Below, piece by piece: positions 12,015-22,684 of a stretch of 64,000 nt of DNA; position 1 is the stretch's first letter; every line of letters starts with the position of its first letter. Source of the stretch: Cenococcum geophilum 1.58 (lineage: Eukaryota > Ascomycota > Dothideomycetes > Gloniales > Gloniaceae); NCBI GenBank assembly GCA_001692895.1, contig KV748201.1, forward strand, positions 1,364,001-1,428,000, in the 5' to 3' direction. The notes under the pieces were generated by a model. The model worked only from the letters and a program-made list of their open reading frames with translations. It was not told the DNA's origin and searched no databases. The position numbers and the translations under genes are program-made.

Positions 12015-13212
12015 ATGGCGAATCTCGACCTGCTCCTGCTCAAGGGTCCTCCTTCTGGGGACCTTGAAGGAGGTTTGAATGAATTGCGCTTTACTATCCT
12101 CACTAAGGGCATGCCAGCGAACAACGATGGAATGGTAAACTACACTCCACACTCCCACCACTCACCCCCAACAACTGCCATTCCAAGTGGTAGAGCAGCT
12201 GTCGTTTTTGTCAATGGCTTTGCTGACAGCTATCCGCAGTCTGAAATGCGCATATACATCTGGCTCATCCTACTCAACGCCCCTCCCATCCGCACCGACA
12301 TCTATCTCGACCTCGTCCGCCAAGGCGCATCGCCTGCCTACTCCAAAATCCGCAACGACACTTTTCGCACACTGGCCACAGACCCACTCTTCCGCCGCCG
12401 CGTCACCGAAAACAGCCTAACTCGCGTCCTGAATGCCGTTGCGTGGAAATTGAATGACGCGCACGAGGCACGCGTCAACGGCTGGCAGTCTCCACCTACA
12501 CTCTCTGACTTCGGCGATACTCCCGAATCGGCTTATCGATCTCGACGCTCGTTCACAGCTGGCGCGAGGACTGATGCCTCAACCTCGGAAGCCGAGCAAG
12601 TGGGCTATGTGCAGGGCATGAACGTTCTGGCCGCGCCCTTCCTATACGCCGCGCGTAGCGAGGTCGAAGCTTTCGTCGCTTTCGAAAGGCTAATTACACG
12701 GGAGTGCCCGGGGTACGTGCGAGGCTCAATGGACGGTGTGCACAAAGGTCTCAAGCTTGTCGACACCGTGCTCGAGATTGTAGATCCTAAGCTATTCGCA
12801 CACCTGATGAGCAAAGGCATGCACGCTGAGATCTACGCCTTCGCATCTGTCCTCACCATGTGCGCATGCACACCGCCTCTGCCAGAAGTCCTGCAATTGT
12901 GGGATTTCCTATTCGCATATGGCCCCCATTTGAACATTTTATGCATTGTGGCGCAATTGATCCTGATAAGGGACAAGATTATTGACAGTCCGAGGTAAGT
13001 CCGAGATCCTGCGTATAGCTTACTGCTGTAAGGAATAGATATTCTGTAGAAAGACATATTCCGCGGCTGACGTTCGCCTTACATGTAGTCCCAACCTCAT
13101 CCTTCGCTCCTTCCCTCCCCTGCAGGCTGCCAAGGTCATCCAAGTGGCAACATCTTTTGCCGCCAAAATACCCGGAAACATTTACGAGCAGATTATCAAC
13201 CATGCAAAATGA
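12015..13212 (+). CDS. BUB2: Mitotic-exit GTPase-activating protein Bub2/Cdc16 (TBC domain)
   Basis: Three exons: 12015-12134, 12240-12994 and 13089-13212, total 999 nt, 332 aa. The TBC domain shows the arginine-finger motif IRNDTFR and the glutamine-finger motif YVQGMN. The stretches EIYAFASVLTMCACTPPLPE and LWDFLFAYGPHLNIL are specific to Bub2/Cdc16. The family acts with Bfa1/Byr4 as a GAP for the Tem1/Spg1 GTPase at spindle pole bodies, restraining mitotic exit and septation. A Ser/Thr-rich insertion of about 45 residues separates the two fingers, which makes it longer than yeast Bub2. The first intron is 105 nt with no stop, so leaving it unspliced would add 35 residues; removing it restores the conserved GM-SEMRIYIWLILL. 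The start at MANLDLLLLKG was chosen because upstream in-frame sequence overlaps the divergent promoter. Confidence 0.92.
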
Positions 13213-13845
13213 ATGTTGTCATTTTGCATACTCTTATTAAAAGTTCTTTTACGACAATTCGTGCTTTTACCGCATTTTATTCCAAATGATCATCATGATA
13301 CCAATTTCGTACGCATCATTATTGGCGCAACTGGTTTTCGAATCGCCTGTGCGATTCGTCATGTGAGGAGTTTTTGCACCCGCATGTCCCTTATCTTTTG
13401 GGTGTCGGGGCAGGAAATGATCCAAAGACTTTTTCCTTATAAAAAGTAGAAAAGTACTTGCTGTAAATGATACATATGATGTTACGTATGATGGAGTTGG
13501 ACCAAGACGCTGAATCAAGAAATTGAAAGCATAGAAAAGGACGTACGCATCATGCGAAACCACATAGGTATCAATAAAAATGAGAAAATCCAGAAAGAGT
13601 CATCATGAAACCTCCAAAAAAAATCAGGCGTGCTTCCCGCGTGCCATCCCAAACGCTACCAAAAAAGGCGGACCTCCATATTTTTTCCCCTGGCCATTCC
13701 AACATGCGAATACAAAGATATAATACGGCAACAAAAAGTATTTACCTCCAAAACCCAGTCATTAGGCCGTTCCAGACCTCTTACCATCCAAGTCCCCCTT
13801 TTCCCGTCCTGTCCCTTGCCATTACCCAACCCAACCCTCCGCCTC
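13213..13845. other. Convergent intergenic region
   Basis: This lies between the 3' ends of BUB2 and the PhoD-like gene. It is A-rich and probably holds both 3' untranslated regions. No gene is seen. Confidence 0.5.
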
Positions 13846-16800
13846 TCACTTCCAAATCATCCACTTCTTCTTCGGCGCCGGCCCTGTTGGCGTGATCGAC
13901 CCCTCCGTCTCCTCATCCTCATCCTCATCCTCATCCTCATAATCCTCATCCCCATACCTTCCCGCACCCGCATACCCGGGCCTGCCCTGCTGCGCCGGGC
14001 CCGCGGCTGCCGGCGCCACGCCCCCGCTGCCCCGCCCATTCGCACCGGACATCATATGCGCGTTAACATGCACGTCCCGCTCGAACCGCTCCTCACGCTC
14101 CTTCCCCAGAATCCCGCCCATGATGCGGTGCTGCGGTGGCGGCTGCTGCTGCTGCGCCTGCGCCGGCTGCACCGGCGTAATCGCCGCGTTCGCACTCCCG
14201 CCGTACGCCATCCCCGGCGGGCCCAGCCCCGCGCCCGGCGGCGCATACTCATGCTCGGTGCCATTGTCGTCCTCGTCACCCTCCGACTCGCTGCCGCTGC
14301 GACTGTCCCCGTACGCCGCGGAGCCCCTGCTGCTCTTGCTCGCGCCCGCGCTGGTGCCGCTGCTGACGCCGAAGCGGCCGAGCAGCGCGCCGACGCGGCT
14401 CTTGCGGCGGTGCGCGGGCGGGGCCGCGGCGGGGGCGCGGTAGTCGAGCGCGGGGATCAGGAGCCGGTACGGCGTCGTAATGCCCGCGGGGTCTTTCTGA
14501 CTGACCTCGACGTTCAGCACGACGTCGAGGCCGTTCTCGAGGTCGATGTGGCCCGCTGCCGTGGCGCGGGCGGCGGCTTTTTCCGAGAGGCCCGTCGGGC
14601 GCCGGTGGAAGGGGTTGGGGCGCGGGGGGTTAGAGGGGTCGGCGGAGGTGCTGGCGCGCGGGTTGGCGTAGGCGGCGGAAGAGGACGAGCCGGGTGGTTG
14701 GATGGCGTCGGCGGAGGCGGCTTTAGACCAGCGGGAGAGCGAGCTGCGCCGGCTTCCCGGGCGGTTGCTGTCGGTGGAGGCACGGGGCCACCGGGAGAGC
14801 GAGTTGCGGCGGCGGCCTGTGCCGTTTTCTTCTGCAGAGGCGTTGTGCGGGTTGTTGTAGTAGGCTGGGGGTGGGCCTCCGGAGCGGGAGATGCGGCGAA
14901 CGAGCTTGCCTGGTGCGTAGTCTGAGAGCGTGCGGGTGAGCTTCAGGCCATCTCTATTCGAGGGAGATAACGAGCGGCTTGTGGGAGGTGTGGCGCCCGG
15001 GTGGTACTCGCGGAGAGAGCACCAGTTGCGGCGGGGGAGAAGGTGCTTGTTATTTCGAGCTTTTCCGTCGACATCGTGGGTGAATATCGGGATCATATCT
15101 TCGTCCGTGTTGGCGTTCAAGTGGTGCACTTTGTTGCGTTTGTTCAGGATATCCGCCATCATGTCCGGCGGCGGCGTATTTACGATGGCCGACGAGGTGA
15201 TGTTGAGCATATATCTGTTGTCAAGATCCTTGGGGATGCCGAGTTTCTTACTGGAGTAGAATTGACCGACAGCAGCTAAGTGAACGTCACCACCGAGGAT
15301 GGTGATACGGACTGACTTTTCAGCTGCTAGATGCTGCAGCGCTTCTATGAACCAATTGCGCTCGGCTTTGTGGTGCTTGGCCGTCCAATGGTCGTCAAGA
15401 TCATCGAGAATCTCCACACCGCCATCGAACTTGTTGACGAAGCCGCCTAGCATACCGGTTCGGCCGAGTGCTTTGATAGGATCCATGATTCGGGAAGTTA
15501 GAATCGCTTCCAGGAAGTTGAGTCGTGGGTATGCAATAGGCTAGCATACGGTCAGTATTATTCACTCGAAGCGATTTCTGACTACATACTACACCTAGTA
15601 GTACAATCAAATGCTTTGTTTCGCCTTTGATGATCTCCTCTCCGCACCGATCCAGAATGAGGTCATAAGTTTGTTCGCTAAGGATCTCATCTCTCTATTG
15701 ATGTATTAGCTGTATTCCGATATGGAGCATGAATAGTTACCTACCTGTCTTTCAGTGCGGCAATCTAGACCTAAGAATGCCACTTTTCTTCCTAGGAACA
15801 TGAACAAACTCCGGCTGCGCTGGTTTATGTAGGGCCCGGGACTAGCACCTAGGAGCCAGGAGGGCTCAGTCTGTTCGTTCTCCTCCATTACGCTTTGATG
15901 CTGGAAAAGCATGTAGTATTTAAAAGCAACTGCGCCAAGACCAGTGAAGACTGGAGTACTCATAAAATGATGCGGATATGACCCGAAGCCCTGATTACAC
16001 TGTTAGGGATATTAAAATTAAAGGGGAGGCGATTGTCAACGTACATCAATGATATCGTGGTCGTCCCAAACATTGATCATCGGAATTTGTGAGCTTGCCA
16101 TACCAAACAAGCCTTGTGAGAACCACATGGCGTATCTTTCGAAGTAAAATTGCTCAAGCTCTTCCTGCATCTCATGCGAGAACCCTGCCGAATGCTTGTG
16201 TACTGCATTCCTGCTTGTCCATTCTCGGAAGAGGTTAACATCTAGCGTTAGTCTATCATTGTATATTTGGTCACCTCCGCCAATCATGACATGAAAAGGA
16301 CGTGTCTGGTGGTTGTTCAAAACGTCCCGCCACATTGGATCTGGGCCACAGAATTGGTGAGGGTCAACGCTCAGACTGAAGCCATTGCAGCTGTAGAACA
16401 TCATGTTCATTGTTTCACCTCGGGCAGGAACCCAGAAGCCGATGGCTGGACCGCGATTGATCCTGTAAGCGATTCTAGCTTGCTGCGGGCCAAGTTCGAC
16501 TCCAAGATTGAATCTCCAGAACGTGACACCCCTTTCTGCATGCAGCCTAATTCCAGGCACTTCCCGCACCTTTCCCAACTTCTCTCCATCTTTTTTCAAG
16601 ATTCGCTTCTGCTTAGGCTGAGCAGCTCCTGCTCCATTGATATAGGACGCGCTTCGGCTTTCCTCAAACAGGCCCGTATCATCCTCAATCCTAGAAAGAT
16701 CTGTTTCGACTTCTAACTCTTCAACTGGCCTGACGTAAAGAGTCTTTCCGGATCTTGAAACCTTGACCTGTCCTGCAAGTGGATCGACATACTCGGGATC

Positions 16801-18846
16801 CAGCTGTTGCCCGCTTTCTGCATCTAGTTGAGCTGGGGGAGGAGGGAGCATGTCCATGGGTTGCTTGAATAAACGCAGGGTTGGTGGAGATTTATACGAC
16901 GAATGTTCATCAACCGTTACGATCATGACACTGCCACGCCAAATATCGCGGTCTCGTCCAGCTTGATTGTTATCTTTCCGAATGCCAGTAAATCGGAGGA
17001 GGGGACCACACTCGAGGTAAAGTGGAGGGTTGAACATAGTTTGGGCTGCTGGCTCCTCGTATAACCCGTCATGGGCCGCTTCTTGGTATGCACTGGATCT
17101 TCTCCTACGCTGTGTGGTGCTTTGCTCCCACCAGGCTTTTTTCTGAACGTCCGTACTATTTTCTGGAGCCTCCAAGTCAAGGTCTTCGGCAAGCAGAACT
17201 GCTGCGGTCGCCTTTTTCCATTCATCAAGAACTTCTGGCGCCTGATATCGCCTTTCATGATCGTGACTGCGATGAATTGGGTTTGAAAGATGAAGATGAT
17301 GATGCTGCGATCCATGAGGTTGATGTGCTGTACTCTCGGGTTCTGTCCTGCCAGGTCCAACCCGATCTCCCGCTCCTTGCCCTGCTGCAGTTTGGGGAGG
17401 TACTTCATAATTCGGCATACCCTGTGGATTACGAACCGCTTCGGCTGGCAGGGGGTCGGACTGTTGATAAGCATTTGCGGCCCTCTTTCCCTGCGACTGC
17501 CCCATACGCTCCTGTTCCACTTGCCTTTGGGCCGCAATGATACCTCTACTATCTCTACTTGTGGGCTCCTTAGGCGTAGGCGGGAGATCCTTCGAAAGTT
17601 GCTTACTGTCATATCGGCTAATAGTGTCTCCAGAAGCATGTCTATGACCATGGGATGCTTCATTTAACCCCGAAAGCCCTAATCCAGTTGCAGTCGTACC
17701 AGGAGTTTCAGCAACACTGTGTCCACGTCGGTGTTGCCTCTGCGTTGCGTTGTCAGGGTTAGCGTTTGGAGGGCCGAATCTATCCCGAAAACTTCCACCT
17801 CGGGATACACCGACCGGATCTTTCCCTTTACTAGGTGTAGTTATGTCTTCTGGACCATCGAAGTAAGATGCTCGATGTTTCTGACGCTGGGAACTAGATG
17901 TTACAACGCCGGAGTTGTAACGTTGTTCTCGAGCTAGTGCAGTGCTTGCGGGTTGCGAGGGGTCCCAAGGCGGAGATAGATCTACGACTGGGTCTTCCTC
18001 ATGCTGTTGATGGGCCGCTTGAGTTGGCATTGATACATGACGTCTGTTATTAGCTGTCCGTGCAGGAGCCGCACCCATTCGTTCTGGTCCCGACATATTA
18101 CGTTGTTGGCTACCTGCAATCCCACGTGCTCGTTGTGCCGCTGCTCTCTCCGCATCAAATTTTTCTTGCAGGGCCAGCTCGGCCTCCTGAATTCTTGCGC
18201 GCCTCTCTTCCTTACTTATATCATCTAATTTGCCTTCGAGTTTCTGCAGTGGAGACCGGTCCGGAACAGATGGCCTCCGTGCTCCTGAGCTCCGTCTCGA
18301 GGTATCCCCGGATGTGGGAGATATTGGTGATATAGGAGATTTGGGAGTAATTTGCACTTCTTGCGGTCGGCTGGGGGTGACCTGTATGCTTGGCTGAGGT
18401 CTATTAGAGGGAACCGGGACGTTTGATTGATTACGAGACCTTGTTGAGTGAGCTCTGGCTGGGCCTTGGGGCCGAGATGTACTCCCCATAGCTGCATAAG
18501 GGTCTTTGTAGGAGCTAGGTGGAGGAGCTCGAGGCGCCTCTGGAGCTATAGGAGGGGGTTGAGTAATAGCAGTAGGTGTGGAATAGTGTTGGCTGTCTCG
18601 CCTTCGGTGCGACGAAGACTTGGCTATTCCATTTGTAGGAGGCGCAGGGGCATATTGCCGGGAGGAATTACTAGGAGGATAACTTGGTATTACTGGAGAC
18701 TCATCCTGAGGAGGATTCGTAGGCTGCGCTGGCTCTGAAGGCCTTCTGTGGGAGGACCGCTTTTGCTGGTAATTATCGGGGATTGTCTGGGTGGATGGTA
18801 CTGGTTTGCGGGATGAGTAGGAAGCGCTATTCCTATGATCATCCAT
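13846..18846 (-). CDS. PhoD-like metallophosphatase with long disordered arms
   Basis: Four exons: 18846-16045, 15990-15745, 15694-15590 and 15540-13846, total 4848 nt, about 1615 aa. Residues 1 to about 550 are disordered (Pro/Ser/Gln/Arg). A PhoD-like core follows, carrying the metal-ligand motif WDDHDIID, which crosses the first splice junction into GFGSYPHHF. It continues with LGLDCRTER, LIVLLGVPIAYPRL and ILGGDVHLAAVG (near residue 1135). The last 380 residues are again disordered, with RRNSLSRW repeats and a terminal acidic run encoded by TCCTCA microsatellite units at about 13911-13950. This is the fungal PhoD-like family in which a metallophosphatase fold sits inside a very long protein. 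Substrate and location are unknown to me. The introns are 54, 50 and 49 bp. The C-terminal coding region is strikingly GC-rich, which creates a long false open frame on the other strand. Confidence 0.9.
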
Positions 18847-19771
18847 GCTGTACGGAAATTTGCAGTTATTTCACACGTGGAAAGTTGTGTGAGGCTGGAT
18901 CGGGGTGGTGGAGGTAAATTGGAGTGGTTAGGCAATTGGTAATGTTGCGTAGCTGTTCACGGACAATGGGGCCTTGCGCTACACCAAGAATCATATTAAG
19001 GACTGGTCAAGAGCACAAATAAGATAATAGAAATGGCTACCTATCAACGATAGACCATGGCGCATGAGAGCCCGATTACACAAAAAGCATTAGCAGACTT
19101 GGAAAGTGTACGCGCCGCTGTATACGACGACGTAGGAGGAATTGGCAAAGAGAGGAACAAGCAGCGACTCCGAAACGAAATAAAGCAAGGAAGCAATGAA
19201 GCAATAGGTATGTACAGGGGAAGAAGAAGAGAAAAAAAGGCAGGCGGACTGGCTGAATGTTGATGAGCTGTAAATGCGAGAGGCTGGCATTGCGCCGTAT
19301 CACTCCACACCGCCTGTCAAAGGGGCTTAGCTCGGCTGGCGAAGGACAGAATGGCATTCAACACCAAGACATCAATCGTTTCACTTCTCCGCCATACACC
19401 GGACGCCATACGTCCTCAAAACCACTAATACCCGGCTTTTTTTTCTGCGCATGTCTGTCTTTCATTATACGGTTGCCAAGAACCCGCTGCATTAAGCCTC
19501 ATCCAAGCGCTAGAGCCGTCCGAACACCGTGTGTCCCTGATTACGCTTTCCCAAATCCTTCTCAGCATCTCAGCTTTGAACAGTCCTACAACTCTCCGAT
19601 TCTCTGTACACCCGCATTCATATACCCATCAATACGAAGCTTGATATCTCAGCTCTCCGCAACCCAAATTATTCATACTCCATTCCGCTCCATCTGCTTT
19701 CCCGGAATTCGAGTACATGGGTTCGGCCAACGTCTTCACTCCTTCGATTTCCTCGTGAAATCCCTCTAGCT
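18847..19771. promoter_or_regulatory. Shared upstream region of PhoD-like gene and kexin
   Basis: This 925-bp interval separates two divergent starts. On the plus strand it contains upstream ATGs and open frames (one ending at 19769, two bases before the kexin ATG). These look like 5' leader sequence, not protein genes, because they lack family resemblance and run in Ser/Pro/Arg-rich composition. Whether upstream frames regulate kexin translation cannot be judged here. Confidence 0.4.
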
Positions 19772-22312
19772 ATGCGCGGGTCAGTATTCTGGAAATTGCT
19801 AGCGGCAACCTGTGTAGTTTCCGCGAACTCCCTGCCGCCTCGGAACTACGACACTCACGACTACTATGCCTTACATCTATCTCCTTCGACATCGCCGTCG
19901 GACCTAGCTGCGCACCTGGGCGTTACATACGAGGGAAGGATTGGCGAAATAGCAGATCATTATCTGTTCAAGGCTCTCAAACAAGAGAATGACGTGGTTC
20001 AAGATGCCGTACAGGACCTCAAGAGACGAAGACGAAAAAGAGAAGTTGGCTTGGAAGCGCACCCCCTCGATGCGGTACGCTTCAACCAAAAGCAGAAGCT
20101 AAAACCTCGAATGTGGAAAAGAAGTGCAATAGAGCCGCTTATCCAAAGGGCTGACCCTCCTATAAGCGATGCGATAGCCCAACAACGCGAAATCGCGAGT
20201 TCTCTTGACATTAAGGACCCTATTTTTAACGACCAATGGCATTTGTTCAACACAAAGATGCAGGGAAACGATCTTAATGTCACAGACATTTGGTTGCAAG
20301 GAATTACTGGGAAAAATGCGACTGTATGCATAGTTGACGACGGCTTGGACATGGACAGTGATGATTTGAGGGATAATTACTTTGCGCAAGGATCCTACGA
20401 CTTTAATGACCACGTTGATGCCCCAAAACCACGACTAGCAGACGACAGGCATGGCACGAGATGTGCCGGAGAAGTGGCAGCTGGAAGAAATAATGCATGC
20501 GGCGTTGGTGTTGCCTACAATTCTAGGATTTCTGGCGTTAGGATTCTCTCTGGAGATATTTCGGATGTTGACGAAGCTCTTGCTATTAACTACGAGCTTC
20601 AGCAGAACGATATTTATTCCTGTTCCTGGGGACCTCCGGATGATGGCAAGACAATGCAAGGCCCAGGAATACTGATTGAGAAGGCTATGATCACAGCAGT
20701 TCAGCAAGGTCGCGGGGGGAAAGGTTCGATCTACGTTTTTGCTGCAGGAAATGGTGCCGCTAGTGACGACAACTGCAATTTCGACGGATACACCAACAGC
20801 ATCTATAGCGTCACTGTCGGAGCTATAGACCGGAAGGATCTACATCCTTACTATTCGGAACAATGCTCAGCGCAGCTAGTCGTAACATACAGCAGTGGAA
20901 GCTCTGATTCTATTCACACGACCGATGTTGGAACGAATACCTGCACCTCTTCTCATGGAGGTACCTCCGCGGCTGGTCCGCTCGCCGCGGGCATTTACGC
21001 CCTCGTTCTGGAGGTTCGTCCTGAAGTTACATGGCGAGACATCCAGTGGCTCACCGTCATGACTGCAGTGCCCTTTAATCAACCCAGCGGTTGGCAAACG
21101 ACAAAAATTGGCAAGAGCTACAGTCACCAATTTGGTTACGGCAAGCTCGACGCCTACGCTATGGTGGAAGCGGCAAAGACATGGGATTTGGTAAAACCGC
21201 AAGCCTGGTTCTACTCTCCGTGGATGCACGTTAAGCAAGAGATCCCTCAAGGTGACACTGGCTTAGCAAGCACGTTCGATGTGACTGAGCAGGATCTCAA
21301 AGACGCCAACTTGGAAATACTCGAGCATATTACGGTAACTATGAACGTGCAGCATACCCGCCGCGGTGACCTGAGCGTTGAGCTACGCAGTCCTAGCGGC
21401 ATAGTCAGCTATCTCTCAACCGCGCGTCGAGACGACGGGGCGCGTGTTGGGTACGTCGACTGGACCTTTATGACCGTGGCGCATTGGGGCGAAAGCGGGG
21501 TTGGCAAATGGACCGTCATTGTCAAAGACACCAAAGTAAATGAACATCAGGGCACCTTCACGGACTGGAAACTTCGCCTATGGGGCGAGTGCATCGATCC
21601 TGCTATCCAAGGCTTGCGCCCCATACCCTCGGAGCACGACGACGATGACCACGACGTAATCACAACAGCCCCCGCCCACACCACCACCGTCAGCGTTCCC
21701 AGCCCCACCGGCACCGTAACCGGCAACCCCACCGACCACATTGACCGTCCGGTAAACCAGAAACCCACTGACACCGCCCTCCCCTCCGCCACAATGCCCT
21801 TCGAGCCCCCCGTCACAGCAACCCCCGAAGCGTCCGCTTCTGCAACAGGGACCCCAGAGTCCTTCCTCCCCTCCCCCTTCCCGACCTTTGGCGTGTCCAA
21901 GCGCACCCAGATATGGATCTACGGCAGCTTGGCGCTAATCCTGATCTTCTGCGGCAGCCTCGCGATATACCTGTTCCTGGCCCGGCGCAAGCGGCTGCGG
22001 AATGCGTCGCGCGACGACTACGAGTTTGAGATGCTGGATGATGTGGATGATGACGAGGCGCGGCAGGGACTTAATGGCGCGGCGGCCGGTGCGAGGAAGG
22101 GGAAGAGGCGGGCGGGCGAGCTTTATGATGCGTTTGCGGGAGAGAGCGATGAAGAGCTGTTCAGCGACGATGAGGAGTATAGAGACGAGAAGCCTAAGGG
22201 GGGGGATGGAGCGTATGATGAGAAGAGGGGGCTGAGAGGCGAGGGAAGCGTAAGTGATGAGGACGAGAGCGCGAATGGAAGCGGTAGTGGGGGAAGTAGA
22301 AGGTTGAGGTAG
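19772..22312 (+). CDS. KEX2: Kexin, late-Golgi proprotein convertase (Kex2/KexB)
   Basis: Single exon, 846 aa. A signal peptide (residues 1 to about 19) is followed by a pro-region with basic clusters. One of these ends in WKR (about 117), a likely self-cleavage site. The subtilisin-type domain has catalytic Asp189 (CIVDDGLD), His227 (DRHGTRCAG), oxyanion Asn327 (FAAGNGAASDDNCNFDGY) and Ser399 (HGGTSAAGP). The P domain runs about 475-605. A Thr/Pro-rich stalk, a membrane segment at about 713-737 and an acidic cytosolic tail follow. The tail carries YEFEMLDD, which resembles the aromatic retrieval signals of yeast Kex2. The enzyme cuts secretory precursors after dibasic Lys-Arg sites in the late Golgi. 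All catalytic residues and domains are present. Absence of introns in 2.5 kb is notable but the protein is complete. Confidence 0.96.
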   Translation: MRGSVFWKLLAATCVVSANSLPPRNYDTHDYYALHLSPSTSPSDLAAHLGVTYEGRIGEIADHYLFKALKQENDVVQDAVQDLKRRRRKREVGLEAHPLDAVRFNQKQKLKPRMWKRSAIEPLIQRADPPISDAIAQQREIASSLDIKDPIFNDQWHLFNTKMQGNDLNVTDIWLQGITGKNATVCIVDDGLDMDSDDLRDNYFAQGSYDFNDHVDAPKPRLADDRHGTRCAGEVAAGRNNACGVGVAYNSRISGVRILSGDISDVDEALAINYELQQNDIYSCSWGPPDDGKTMQGPGILIEKAMITAVQQGRGGKGSIYVFAAGNGAASDDNCNFDGYTNSIYSVTVGAIDRKDLHPYYSEQCSAQLVVTYSSGSSDSIHTTDVGTNTCTSSHGGTSAAGPLAAGIYALVLEVRPEVTWRDIQWLTVMTAVPFNQPSGWQTTKIGKSYSHQFGYGKLDAYAMVEAAKTWDLVKPQAWFYSPWMHVKQEIPQGDTGLASTFDVTEQDLKDANLEILEHITVTMNVQHTRRGDLSVELRSPSGIVSYLSTARRDDGARVGYVDWTFMTVAHWGESGVGKWTVIVKDTKVNEHQGTFTDWKLRLWGECIDPAIQGLRPIPSEHDDDDHDVITTAPAHTTTVSVPSPTGTVTGNPTDHIDRPVNQKPTDTALPSATMPFEPPVTATPEASASATGTPESFLPSPFPTFGVSKRTQIWIYGSLALILIFCGSLAIYLFLARRKRLRNASRDDYEFEMLDDVDDDEARQGLNGAAAGARKGKRRAGELYDAFAGESDEELFSDDEEYRDEKPKGGDGAYDEKRGLRGEGSVSDEDESANGSGSGGSRRLR

Positions 22313-22684
22313 TAGGGGGCTTGGTGAGCTGGGACGAAAGGAGGGTATCTAGGTATGAGGTCGTTCAGTTGCTGCGTGTGTGCATGCTTGCATCGCACTC
22401 TTATTATCATCGGACGGCGTTTTATGGAGCTTTTAGGGAAGTACAGGCTTACGAATAGGTTTATTCCACTGAGCACTTCGATTTGAGTATATATTGCCCG
22501 TGCTCAAGACCATGGAAATGAATAGGACTGATTAAGCAAATAATTTCGGAAGTTCCACTTAAGAACCTTACGTTTGCCAATTCAACGCTATGTTCAAAAT
22601 ATGAAAGTCACGTGAAGGGAAATTGCTTATCGCTTACCTAGTACTAGCCGCTGTCACTCTTCCCACCACCACAGCCCAATTGAA
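22313..22684. other. Downstream of kexin
   Basis: This is the probable 3' untranslated region of kexin followed by spacer. No gene is seen. Confidence 0.4.

Noticed and set aside
13630-14925. 431-codon open frame on the plus strand, Arg/Ala/Gly-rich
   Set aside because: It is antisense to the GC-rich C-terminal exon of the PhoD-like gene. The composition reflects the complementary reading of Ser/Pro/Ala codons, and there is no family resemblance.
17088-17540. Plus-strand frames of up to 150 codons within the PhoD-like gene
   Set aside because: They are antisense to exon 1, which codes for the recognised protein.
19257-19769. 170-codon open frame ending just before the kexin ATG
   Set aside because: It lies in the kexin leader, has no recognisable domain, and ends two bases before the strong kexin start. 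It is kept only as a possible upstream open frame.
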